DNA from: Sphingobium cloacae
GTDB lineage: Bacteria; Pseudomonadota; Alphaproteobacteria; Sphingomonadales; Sphingomonadaceae
DNA: 64,000 nt
Direction: 5' to 3'
Assembly: GCF_002355855.1 (NCBI RefSeq)
Contig: NZ_AP017655.1
Span: 2,323,501-2,387,500 of the forward strand
The stretch's first letter is position 1; each line of letters opens with the position of its first letter. Shown piece after piece: positions 15,903 through 24,082 of the stretch. Both the position numbers and the translations under genes were made by a program. The notes under the pieces are model-generated. The model was not told the DNA's origin. It ran no database searches and worked only from the letters and a program-made list of their open reading frames with translations.

Positions 15903-17726
15903 TCACGTCTGCCGAGCGAAATCGTGTTCCAGGGCGTCACGGGAAAGAAAACGCCCAAATGCTGCAAGGAGTGAAGCAGCACCAGGATCTCTAATGCGCC
16001 CAATCCGTCTGATCGGGTAGTGGAAGGCTCCATCAGCGTAAGTTCCATACCCCTTTAACCCGTGGGACATACCAACGCGTGGGAGTGTGGTTTTAGCGAT
16101 TAGATCAGCGACTTCATCCCCGTGCTTTTTGCGAACGTCTTCAATTTCGGTAGCGACTCTGCCGTATTGCTTCGCAAGCTCTAAGCATCGTTCCTGCCAT
16201 GCGCGAGTTGGAAAGCGCTTCGGTTCCTTTTTCACATCGCTAGGATTGATGTCGCAACGTCCGTTTTTATCCAATACGGCAAGGTCAAGAACATTCAAAT
16301 TGGCAACCGTTCCACGCTTGAATAGGATGGCGGCAGTCAAATCACCTATATCCCCAAAGTTCGTCACCAAATGCTTTAGATGGGCTGGTTCAGCTTCTAC
16401 CTCTTCTGGATTTGAGGTCAGCGGGCATATCACTGCGACCTTGAAGTTATTCTCTCGTATACGCTTTCCGCCGGGCCGCACCATGATATCGCATGGCTGA
16501 GCAACAAGCACAAACAGGCCAAGATCGTTACCCTCACCAATCTCGAAGACGTCGCCATTGCGTAACGGATCGTTATAGCCGTTTACAAGTTCGGCGCTGT
16601 CATGAAGTTCTTGCGCTCGCAATAGGTTGAGATGGGCTTGGGTTTCGGCAGTGAGATCCCGCGATATATCCGCAACAGCCTTCACACCAGTAGCCGCGTC
16701 TGCGAACTTCAGGAACTCCGCCTCGCGCAGAATTACGCGCTTTGCTTCGTCTTTATGAACGATCGCGTAAAGCCGAAGCAGCGTCTCAAGCTCAGACACC
16801 CCTTCTTTCTCGGATGAATTGACGACCATATGTTCGAACGCGAGCGGATCGATATTATCCAATCGAGTGATAGCGGCATCTAGCGCTTTTTGAAGGCCAT
16901 ATGCAGCCTGATGTTTCATGGTCTCGCAATAGGTATTGATCAGCGTTCGATAAACTGAACCATAAAAGCGATCACCATCTCCGAGGGACTGCTTGGCGAT
17001 GGGCATGAAAAACTTTAGCGAAATCTCGTTTTCCGCCGCTAGTTGGCGCCACTTTGAAATTTCGTCTCCTGCGTTCAGTGTGCTCGAGAGCATCCCGCAA
17101 AACCAACGCGTTCCAAATCCCACCGGTTCGGATTGCGACAAACTCTTGATGATGTCAGCGCCTGTGGCAAAGCCGAGCGTATGTGGATCGGCGTTGAGTT
17201 CCTGATCAAAGAGGAACAGAGTCCGTGCGGTCTCGTTGCATTGTTCGACAATCGCATGTTGCTGTGCGTGCCATTCGATCGGTGTAAGAATCTGGAGTTC
17301 AACTTGGTTGGGGATATTTCTGCGCAATTGCCAAATATCTCGTACCCCCTCCTCTGAAGCAAATTCGCCAAGAACAGCCTTAACGGCTTCAAGACTGTTG
17401 GCATCCATGCCTTCGAGCATTGCACTCAGTTGATCAAACCGTGCTTCGTTATCATCAGCCAGAATCGCTTCAGGAAAAAAAGCTTCAAGCGGCTGCCGAG
17501 CGTCCTCGCGTTGAGTAAGCGTCTCGATAACACTTGCGGCATCGGCAACCGGCTCGATCATATCGTCGACGAACACGACCCGTTTTATGTGCAAGCGCGC
17601 AAACAAATCATCAAGTGCCGGACTTTGAGGAGCTTGTGCGAGATGAATATCCGCTTCTGCCGGGAGCGCAGCGATAGGCCCACCCATCTCCTGAGGTTCA
17701 ATCGATCGCATAGCCTCGTCCATCAA
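15903..17726 (-). CDS. Divergent receiver-like protein of the methyltransferase/GHKL operon
   Basis: A 607-residue protein. Residues about 46-250 can be read as a response-regulator receiver with a large helical insert: VVFVDD (acidic pair at 54-55), TLFLFDQEL with a phosphoacceptor-like Asp174, and MPIAKQSL with Lys245. The C-terminal half includes LGLFVLVAQPCDIMVR and a KVAVICPL strand, a domain I cannot name. No nuclease, helicase or DNA-binding motif is obvious. The start overlaps the end of the histidine-kinase-like gene by 4 bases, so it is the last gene of the operon. Being the phosphorylation partner of that kinase is plausible inference. Confidence 0.72.
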   Translation of the reverse strand: MMDEAMRSIEPQEMGGPIAALPAEADIHLAQAPQSPALDDLFARLHIKRVVFVDDMIEPVADAASVIETLTQREDARQPLEAFFPEAILADDNEARFDQLSAMLEGMDANSLEAVKAVLGEFASEEGVRDIWQLRRNIPNQVELQILTPIEWHAQQHAIVEQCNETARTLFLFDQELNADPHTLGFATGADIIKSLSQSEPVGFGTRWFCGMLSSTLNAGDEISKWRQLAAENEISLKFFMPIAKQSLGDGDRFYGSVYRTLINTYCETMKHQAAYGLQKALDAAITRLDNIDPLAFEHMVVNSSEKEGVSELETLLRLYAIVHKDEAKRVILREAEFLKFADAATGVKAVADISRDLTAETQAHLNLLRAQELHDSAELVNGYNDPLRNGDVFEIGEGNDLGLFVLVAQPCDIMVRPGGKRIRENNFKVAVICPLTSNPEEVEAEPAHLKHLVTNFGDIGDLTAAILFKRGTVANLNVLDLAVLDKNGRCDINPSDVKKEPKRFPTRAWQERCLELAKQYGRVATEIEDVRKKHGDEVADLIAKTTLPRVGMSHGLKGYGTYADGAFHYPIRRIGRIRDPGAASLLAAFGRFLSRDALEHDFARQT

Positions 17727-20236
17727 ACCTTCCTCGCCACCCCTGATAGATCGATCTCGAAGACGTGGCGACGTCCACTCACGTTGCGAGCATGGAGTAA
17801 ATTGATCGAACTCCCCATCGAGCCAAGTATTTGTGACGAGATGAAAAGCCCTAATCCACGACCCATTGCCTTGGGCTTCAAGGTTACGAATGGTTCGAAA
17901 AGGTTGGATTCAACCGATGGATCAATGCCAGGCCCATTGTCAGAAATGCGCACAAACGGATGTTCGATTTCGATAAGAACCCCCAGACGTTCTTTATTAT
18001 TGCGTGTCCGCTCCTGTTTGATCCAATATTCAGAGTTCAACAGGAGATTGTCAAAAACCTGCAACAACCGTCCTCGATTAGTTTCGACGTCAAAATCCCT
18101 AACCACATTCAGATCAAATGCAATCGAGTCTTCATGCCAGCGCTCCTCAAAGTAAGCCTTTGTATCGCCCATAAAATCGGCAATAGAAAAGAGCTCTACT
18201 CGATCTCTTTGGACGCGTAAGGTTGGCCCGAGATGCGCAATCTGCCGCCTGAGCGCGGAAGCTGTTGAAAGCACATCATTCGCCAGCCGCACAAGCTTGC
18301 CATTTTGATCACCATCCCGGCGGGCCTCGTCGATAGCTGCGCGGGCACGCTGAGTCAGGCGATCAGTCTGATTGTGGACTTCATGAGCTAAAGACTCGGC
18401 GATCAATCCGAGACCGGCAAGTTCCGAGAAATCCTGAAGTTGTGTGTTGACAATCTCAAGTCGAGGCGAGAGAGCAGCGACCACAGAAGCCAATTTCTCA
18501 GTATCCGAGGCGTATTTTTCCATTTCAGAAAATATAGATTGCGATGATCTCAGAGCTTCGTTCGCAGCTTCAAGTAACGGTGCAAGGCGACGCTCTTCCG
18601 CCGTGGACAATAATGGTTCCGCCGCGATTCTCGTGGTTAGCGCTTCAACCTTTTGCTGAACCTCCGCTGCCGCGTTATCAATAGACTTTGATCGTGCAGT
18701 ATAGCTCTTGAGGGTTCGCGCTACCTGACGCGCAGATGTAATCTCGCGTTCGGCACCTTCGAACGCGTACCCTTTCGCAAGCCGTTCCTCGCGATACTTT
18801 GTATAGTTGCGTCGGATCCATTCGTAGAATTGACCGATTAACTCAGTCGAATGCACCATCAACCGCCGAAAGTTCTGCGCGTAGGCGTTACTGACAAAAC
18901 CTTCGCGATCGGTCTTGTCTTTGAGATGCGCGTTTCTCGCCTCGGATATCGAGACGAAGCCAAGAACGTTGTGGGGGCGCAATCCATACCAAGAACTGGC
19001 GCTGGTCTGCTGTGCGCCAAGGCGAAGCCAGTCCTCCCCGTTGATACCGTAGGGTTTTACCGCAAATCCATCCCGAAAGACTTTGATCCCAGCGTGTCGT
19101 TTTACAACCCTTTGAATTTCGGAAGACGCGGACAAGCCGCTGAGGCGCAACGCACCCTCATCATTCCGCAGCAAAAACTCGTCAATTTCAGCGTGGAAAG
19201 GGCCGGGATCAGCGGCCATAACAGGCTCTGCATCCTTATCGTCAGACGTGCTGTTGATGTTTGCTTTTGATTGAAGGCGATCAATTGATCCTAAACTTTC
19301 CAACTCAACCGAATAATCAAACTCAACGAAATACGCCGGATCGGCGCTCATTCGCATGTTTACGGGTGGGCTGCGTCCCTTGAGATATTCGTAAAAATCC
19401 CTGCCATTCGATGGCACGACAACGTTCTCGAAAAATTCAAGCTCTTCATCACGTTGGTTCCCGCGCAGCTTTGCCAATCGCACCTTTCCGTCAAGGTGGA
19501 GTTTGCCTTCCGTAAAATCTATTGCGAACCTACCGACTGCCGCACGGCGTACACGCTCGGAAATCTGCCCAAGGTCGATGACCTTTCCATCGATCGTTAA
19601 CGTGACAAGAAATGTTCGCGCTTTCTCATATGGCGAGAGAATTTGCGCAAGATCATTGGCGAGCTGCTCTACAGCCGCTCCCTTCCAAACATCTGTATTT
19701 CGCAAACCGGTTATGAGGAGGCGCGTCCCCTTCAATCTCGGCTGATCGGCCTTTCGCACGGTGACCGGCACCGCGCTTAGACTTTTATCCTCAGTGAAGG
19801 AGTCCCAACTAAACGCAACATGAAGGGTTTCACTTCCCTCCTTCCGGGTATCCATTTCAAGCCGAGCGCCAAGCTTCTGGGTGCTCAATCGGCCCAGCCC
19901 TTTGTCACCCAACGGCGTGCGTCCCTTTGCGGTCGTCACCCCTTTTGCTTTCATCTCGCGCTTACCCGACAACGAGATCACCAGCCAGCCCCGGTCGATA
20001 TCTCCCCGATCCATACCGACGCCATTGTCATCGATTGAGATGAAGCCAGATGTGCCGGGGAAATCCGAATGTGCTGGAGCATCGGCCGTGTTCACAACGA
20101 CATGTGCGAAATCAGCGTCAGCGTCGTATGCGTTCTTCACCAATTCAACGAGTGCGGTGACCTCGTCCGAAACGAGTTCATCACCTAATTGGCGAACAAC
20201 GGCGGCGCTAATATCGAAATGGGAATCCGTTACCAT
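17723..20236 (-). CDS. Tandem GHKL ATPase / histidine-kinase-like protein
   Basis: An 837-residue soluble protein. The N-terminus is a MutL/Hsp90/MORC-type GHKL ATPase: ELVKNAYDADA (residues 31-41), DDNGVGMD (69-76) and GDKGLGRLS (110-118). A long helical and coiled-coil region follows at about 480-600. The C-terminus is a histidine-kinase core: LAHEVHNQ with His618, NLLLN (726-730), SDNGPG (765-770) and GRGLGL (792-797). There is no membrane segment, so sensing would be cytoplasmic. It lies 7 bases after the methyltransferase stop and overlaps the receiver-like gene. GHKL ATPases next to DNA methylases occur in restriction-like systems; the exact job here is unknown. Confidence 0.85.
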   Translation of the reverse strand: MVTDSHFDISAAVVRQLGDELVSDEVTALVELVKNAYDADADFAHVVVNTADAPAHSDFPGTSGFISIDDNGVGMDRGDIDRGWLVISLSGKREMKAKGVTTAKGRTPLGDKGLGRLSTQKLGARLEMDTRKEGSETLHVAFSWDSFTEDKSLSAVPVTVRKADQPRLKGTRLLITGLRNTDVWKGAAVEQLANDLAQILSPYEKARTFLVTLTIDGKVIDLGQISERVRRAAVGRFAIDFTEGKLHLDGKVRLAKLRGNQRDEELEFFENVVVPSNGRDFYEYLKGRSPPVNMRMSADPAYFVEFDYSVELESLGSIDRLQSKANINSTSDDKDAEPVMAADPGPFHAEIDEFLLRNDEGALRLSGLSASSEIQRVVKRHAGIKVFRDGFAVKPYGINGEDWLRLGAQQTSASSWYGLRPHNVLGFVSISEARNAHLKDKTDREGFVSNAYAQNFRRLMVHSTELIGQFYEWIRRNYTKYREERLAKGYAFEGAEREITSARQVARTLKSYTARSKSIDNAAAEVQQKVEALTTRIAAEPLLSTAEERRLAPLLEAANEALRSSQSIFSEMEKYASDTEKLASVVAALSPRLEIVNTQLQDFSELAGLGLIAESLAHEVHNQTDRLTQRARAAIDEARRDGDQNGKLVRLANDVLSTASALRRQIAHLGPTLRVQRDRVELFSIADFMGDTKAYFEERWHEDSIAFDLNVVRDFDVETNRGRLLQVFDNLLLNSEYWIKQERTRNNKERLGVLIEIEHPFVRISDNGPGIDPSVESNLFEPFVTLKPKAMGRGLGLFISSQILGSMGSSINLLHARNVSGRRHVFEIDLSGVARKV

Positions 20237-20243
20237 TTCTTGT

Positions 20244-21641
20244 TCATCGCTTCCGCAATAACAAGATTTTTTCCTCGCGCATTGTCGCTGAACTCGCGTT
20301 TCGATCGGGCATGCGTTTATGGTGAATGCGACGAGTCAGCATCGTGACGGTGGAGCATTTGGCGTGTTCCATTAGTTCACTCAATACCGTATCTGTGGGC
20401 ACTTGCTTGCCGGCAATGTTGCGATTGCCCACCGTCCAGATCATGTAACTGTTCTGACGCATTTGCCCAATCATAGCCTCTAAACTTGCCTGAAAGTCAC
20501 GATAGAAGCGTACCAAGCGAATGTGTCCATCACTCGGGGTATCTGGTAGCGCCTCCGCGAAATTTTTAAGCGTAGTACTAGCCGCAAATAATCGTTCCTC
20601 CTCTTCGTTCGAAACGGGATCGCGTCCGCCCAGGCTACGCCTGTCAATTTCCTGCGTAGTCCGTAGCAATTCCGTATCAACCTTTGGGTCAATATCGGCC
20701 AGGTCGATCCAGTTAAGCGGTAGATAGGAATGCTGACCATATGTGACGGTCGTCTGATTGTCACCGTATGGCGGCGACGTCATCATGAGGTCGAATGGCG
20801 CTACGTCAGCCCAGCATTTCTTGCTCTCACGATTATCGACAAGGGCGATATCGGTTGATGCTCGATAGCGCGCATGGCTTACGGCGTTTGCGTCTCTGAG
20901 CTTTTTTCGAAAGAATGCAAAGCTATCCGCATTGCGCGATACCAGATCGGAAAACACATCAATCGGCGACACATTTCGTCCGTCGATTTCATGCTTGGGC
21001 CGCGCGTGCAACTTGTATGTTGATGTACGATCGTTACTCGTGAGACGTACCGTCTCAGCCAAGGTCACCCAAAGAAAGCGTCTCGCCCAGAGTTCTTCGC
21101 AAGAACGGATAGCTCGTCGCAATTTGGACAATTCAGTCAGAACTTCGAGCCTGAACCATTTGTCGCGATTCGCAAGCGTAGTTTCGATACCAAACCGTCT
21201 GTCTGCCCGGGCACGCTTAACTACGCTGGCGCCGATTGCGCCGATTGCGAACTCAACCTTTCGCGCGGTGCGAACCCGGCTAATTAGTACGGCTAGAGGA
21301 TTTATATCGGCACCATAGACATTGAGCGCGTAATGCATTCCGCTCACAAGCGAAGTTCCTGAACCAACGAAAGGATCGTATAGCGACTTAATGTTTGGTT
21401 GAGCCTCGATGACTGCGGCTAGCAATCGACGCTGTACCAAGGGCACCATCATCGCAGGATACTGAAAAATGCAATGGGCACTGTCCGTGCGATCACGTGT
21501 TTTCAGCGACCAGAAGTCAGGGTCATCGCTATGCCGCGCCAACGCTCTAACCAAAACGTTATCGACGGCGGTAAGATTCGCGCACGTTTCCGTCGTTGAC
21601 GACTCGGCGGTCGTTGATTTCATTCTCGCCTCAGCCCCCAC
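20244..21641 (-). CDS. DNA methyltransferase (adenine-N6 or cytosine-N4 type)
   Basis: A 465-residue SAM-dependent DNA methyltransferase. The SAM motif is YDPFVGSGTSLVS at about 88-100, followed by an ADINPLA segment. The catalytic motif is TSPPYGDN at 288-295, typical of amino methyltransferases. The 180 residues between them may include the target-recognition part. It is the first gene of a three-gene minus-strand operon with a GHKL kinase-like ATPase and a receiver-like protein. No endonuclease gene is recognised nearby, so it could be an orphan-type or regulatory methylase or the self-marking part of a defence cassette. An alternative start is Met7. Confidence 0.9.
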   Translation of the reverse strand: MGAEARMKSTTAESSTTETCANLTAVDNVLVRALARHSDDPDFWSLKTRDRTDSAHCIFQYPAMMVPLVQRRLLAAVIEAQPNIKSLYDPFVGSGTSLVSGMHYALNVYGADINPLAVLISRVRTARKVEFAIGAIGASVVKRARADRRFGIETTLANRDKWFRLEVLTELSKLRRAIRSCEELWARRFLWVTLAETVRLTSNDRTSTYKLHARPKHEIDGRNVSPIDVFSDLVSRNADSFAFFRKKLRDANAVSHARYRASTDIALVDNRESKKCWADVAPFDLMMTSPPYGDNQTTVTYGQHSYLPLNWIDLADIDPKVDTELLRTTQEIDRRSLGGRDPVSNEEEERLFAASTTLKNFAEALPDTPSDGHIRLVRFYRDFQASLEAMIGQMRQNSYMIWTVGNRNIAGKQVPTDTVLSELMEHAKCSTVTMLTRRIHHKRMPDRNASSATMREEKILLLRKR

Positions 21642-21917
21642 GCCAACATGTCGGAGTATCCGACGATATCGCGCTGATCAGGAAGCTTTATTTCGTGAAT
21701 ACCCCGCCGCGCGGGCATAGCATAACAACTCCGTGCATCGGCGGCAACGCCCTGAATTATCAAATAGATGATATGCAGTAATGCATAGTGACACTCAGAA
21801 ATCCGACCCAGGAAGCCGTATGCTGCCCGCGCTTCGGCTTACGTGGATTATCTGCTGCCCCATTGCTTCCCCACCAGATGCTGAGCAGGGACGTTCGCCA
21901 CCTAAGTTATTGAAAAG
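21642..21917. other. Island end without recognised gene
   Basis: About 276 bases between the methyltransferase start and the tRNA-Phe 3' end. It should hold the operon promoter. It is the usual place for an integrase gene in tRNA-borne islands, yet no integrase-like frame is present. Some A/T-rich direct and inverted short repeats (around 21760-21780) are seen but none is convincing. Confidence 0.5.
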
Positions 21918-21993
21918 TGGTGCCCGGGGACGGAGTCGAACCGCCGACACTGCGATTTTCAGTCGCATGCTCTACCAACTGAGCTACCCGGGC
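21918..21993 (-). tRNA. tRNA-Phe (GAA anticodon)
   Basis: Seventy-six bases read from the minus strand: acceptor GCCCGGG pairs with CCCGGGC, D arm GCTCAGTTGGTAGAGC, anticodon loop CTGAAAA with GAA, T arm GGCGG-TTCGACTC-CGTC, and an encoded CCA end. It is the intact copy; the island starts at its 3' end. It is co-oriented with yacG downstream of the RNase gene. Confidence 0.97.
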
Positions 21994-22044
21994 ACGGGAG
22001 GCCGGTATCCTGTACCGGCCATCGGAGAGGCGTGCCTATAGGCA

Positions 22045-22239
22045 TCAATCGGGGGTGCTGTCCACCCCATAATCGTCGGTTTTTTCCCCGCTGCCGGAAG
22101 CCGGAGCGCCGGGGACGCGATAGCCTTCGCCGAGCCATTGCAAAAGATCGCGGTCGCGGCAGCGCTCCCCGCAGAAAGGGCGGGTTTCGGGACGGGACGG
22201 CTCGCCGCAGATCGGGCAGGAAGAGGCTTTAGGCGACAT
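22045..22239 (-). CDS. yacG: DNA gyrase inhibitor YacG, zinc-binding
   Basis: A 64-residue protein with the YacG zinc finger CPICGE at residues 8-13 and CGERC at 23-27 (C-x2-C...C-x3-C), followed by the conserved RDRDLLQWLGEGYRVPG. In E. coli YacG binds GyrB and blocks gyrase binding to DNA. The C-terminal tail is acidic and variable. The start overlaps the end of the RNase gene by 11 bases, and both belong to the infA-maf-RNase-yacG run. Confidence 0.92.
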   Translation of the reverse strand: MSPKASSCPICGEPSRPETRPFCGERCRDRDLLQWLGEGYRVPGAPASGSGEKTDDYGVDSTPD

Positions 22240-23218
22240 GGCCCGCCCATATGGAGAGCGCGGCGTCCGCGTGCAAGGCGATCGCGCCGCCGCGCCGCTG
22301 GGCCAATTGCTCGATCCAGTGCGGCGCCTTGCGCAAGCGGTCGATGACCGCCGCCGCCGCGGTCAGCGTGACGCCACCGCCATGGCCGTGCCGCTCCGCC
22401 CGGCGCAGCAAAGCCAGCGCGGCCGTTTCCACCGGATCGGCGCGCACGATCTCCATGAGGCTCGCGCGCTCCCGCCGGCGGATGATCTGGATGAAGCCGA
22501 AGCCGTTGACGGCGGTGCGCTCGAACGGCAGCGGCAGATATTTGTCGACCTGCGCGGCGGCGATGGCGCGCTCGTCCTTGTTGTTCATGGTGGGAAGATC
22601 GATGCCGATCGACCCCGCCAGACCCATGCGGCGGATCGCCTGCGCCGCCAGCTTCGCGCCCTTGGGACCCAGCTGGGCGGGCGGCAGGCTGCCGTCCACG
22701 TCGATCAGCATCATGGCGGGCGTCGGGAAGAGGCGCAGGGCGGCCGCCTCGGTGCCGACCTCGCCCGACATCGCCTCTTCCATGAGTTCGCTCCAGCCAT
22801 GCGCCTCGAGCCGGTCCTCCTCATGCGCCGGACAGGGGATGACGGGCACGCCGGTCTGGCGGATGCGCTGGAGCAGGCTCGGCCCCGGATGCGCCCTGGC
22901 GCCGGGCTGGGCGATGCGGCCCTTGGCGAGCTTGGCGCGGCCTTCCTCCGGAATGGCTTCGCGCTGGATGTCGATGAGGACGGTCGCCCCCTCCGCGATC
23001 TTGGGCGGAATGGGTTCGATCAGCACGTCCTCGCCCGATATGAGGCGGGCAATGCCGCGCTTCTTCGGGATGACGGTGCGGGTCAGGCGGCCCTGCACCA
23101 CCGCCCCGGCGCGCACGGCATCGCCTTCGCGCTCGACCAGCGCCTCGACCAGACGGCCCTTTTCGACCAGCGCGGCACGGGCTTCGCCAATGCCTTCTTC
23201 ATAGAGCCATTCAGCCAC
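22229..23218 (-). CDS. Ribonuclease E/G family protein, short form
   Basis: A 329-residue protein with the RNase E/G central domain: ARLISGEDVLIEPIPP near the N-terminus and, around residue 195, the DVDGSLPP segment that resembles the catalytic acidic strand (DVD), followed by IGIDLPTMNNKDER. It is shorter than E. coli RNase G (489), and the cysteine zinc-link CPxCxG is not seen here. Such short versions are usual in this position in sphingomonads, between maf and yacG. A role in RNA processing is inferred from the family. Confidence 0.85.
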   Translation of the reverse strand: MAEWLYEEGIGEARAALVEKGRLVEALVEREGDAVRAGAVVQGRLTRTVIPKKRGIARLISGEDVLIEPIPPKIAEGATVLIDIQREAIPEEGRAKLAKGRIAQPGARAHPGPSLLQRIRQTGVPVIPCPAHEEDRLEAHGWSELMEEAMSGEVGTEAAALRLFPTPAMMLIDVDGSLPPAQLGPKGAKLAAQAIRRMGLAGSIGIDLPTMNNKDERAIAAAQVDKYLPLPFERTAVNGFGFIQIIRRRERASLMEIVRADPVETAALALLRRAERHGHGGGVTLTAAAAVIDRLRKAPHWIEQLAQRRGGAIALHADAALSIWAGHVA

Positions 23219-23226
23219 GGGGAACC

Positions 23227-23799
23227 TCAGTCGCAGGGATAAGCAGCAGCGCGCAACAGCGTCCGCGCTTCATAGAGAGGCAGGCCCATGATCGCGCTAT
23301 GGCTGCCCTGGATCGCACGGATGAGGCCGGCGGCGCGGCCTTGTATCGCATAGCCGCCCGCCTTGCCCCGCCATTCGCCGCTGGCAAGATAGGCGTCGAT
23401 CTCCGCCCGGTCCAATCGCTTGAAGATGACGATATTGGTGGAGAGGCGATGGCGCGCTTTGCCCTCCGCATCGATCAGCGTGATCGCGCTCAGCACGCGA
23501 TGGCGGCGGCCGGAGAGCAGGGTGAGGCATTCGCGCGCCTCCGCCTCGCTCTCCGCCTTGGGGAGGATGCGGCGGCCCGCGGCCACCACCGTATCGCCGG
23601 ACAGAACCAGCGCGCCGGGATGGCGGGTGGCCACCAGCGCGGCCTTCTCCGCCGCGACCCGCGCCGCATAAGGGGCGGGCAGCTCCGCCGGGCGCGCGGT
23701 TTCGTCGATGTCGGCGGGGTCCACGGCATCGGGGACGATGCCGATCTGCTCCAGCAGCGCCAGACGCCGTGGAGAAGCCGAAGCGAGAATCAGCCGCAT
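23227..23799 (-). CDS. maf: Maf-type nucleotide pyrophosphatase
   Basis: A 190-residue house-cleaning enzyme hydrolysing non-canonical or modified nucleoside triphosphates. Family hallmarks: LILASASPRRLALLEQIG at residues 3-20, VLSGDTVV at about 65 with the metal-site Asp, and GKAGGYAIQGRAAGLI at about 145. It lies 8 bases before the RNase gene and just after infA, the classical order in alphaproteobacteria. Confidence 0.95.
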   Translation of the reverse strand: MRLILASASPRRLALLEQIGIVPDAVDPADIDETARPAELPAPYAARVAAEKAALVATRHPGALVLSGDTVVAAGRRILPKAESEAEARECLTLLSGRRHRVLSAITLIDAEGKARHRLSTNIVIFKRLDRAEIDAYLASGEWRGKAGGYAIQGRAAGLIRAIQGSHSAIMGLPLYEARTLLRAAAYPCD

Positions 23800-23805
23800 C
23801 GGGCG

Positions 23806-24024
23806 TTATTTGAATCGATAGGTGATCCGACCCTTGGTCAGGTCGTAGGGGGTCAGCTCGACGAGCACTTCGTCGCCGACCAGTACGCGGATGCGGTTTT
23901 TCCGCATTTTACCAGCAGTATGGCCGAGAATTTCGTGGTCATTCTCAAGCCGGACGCGGAACATGGCGTTGGGGAGAAGCTCCACAACCTGTCCGCGCAT
24001 TTCAAGCAGTTCTTCTTTGGCCAT
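23806..24024 (-). CDS. infA: Translation initiation factor IF-1
   Basis: Exactly 72 codons of an S1-fold protein that binds the 30S A site with IF2 and IF3. The sequence [13 protein letters not shown], then [36 protein letters not shown] and GRITYRF is the canonical IF-1. The start is the MAKEE methionine, as in all IF-1; the longer open frame upstream is non-coding. First gene of the infA-maf-RNase-yacG run. Confidence 0.98.
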   Translation of the reverse strand: MAKEELLEMRGQVVELLPNAMFRVRLENDHEILGHTAGKMRKNRIRVLVGDEVLVELTPYDLTKGRITYRFK

Positions 24025-24082
24025 AATATCCCGATATCGAAAAAATCGCGCCGCCATAGCGCCAAAATGCGGAAAATGAAAG

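Larger units (their letters stand above)
4934..21917. mobile_element. Genomic island integrated in tRNA-Phe
   Basis: The interval lies between the truncated tRNA copy and the 3' end of the intact tRNA-Phe. Its contents differ from the backbone: unrecognised accessory genes, a DNA methyltransferase operon, a broken IS21, an AAA-ATPase fragment, an IS5-type insertion and A/T-richer genes. No integrase, relaxase or conjugation gene is recognisable, so the element looks immobile or dependent on helpers. The boundaries follow directly from the direct repeat; calling it an integrated island is inference from that repeat and the content. Confidence 0.88.

Noticed and set aside
15903..21641. Detocs-type phosphorelay defence system
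   Set aside because: That system has a sensor kinase, receiver proteins and an ATP-cleaving effector; here there is a methyltransferase, and no nucleoside phosphorylase-like effector domain is visible.
4934..21917. Complete dpd-type DNA-deazaguanine cluster with its own precursor synthesis
   Set aside because: No folE, queD, queE or queC-like gene and no recognisable DpdB or DpdC-type partner in the island; only the transglycosylase-fold protein is seen.
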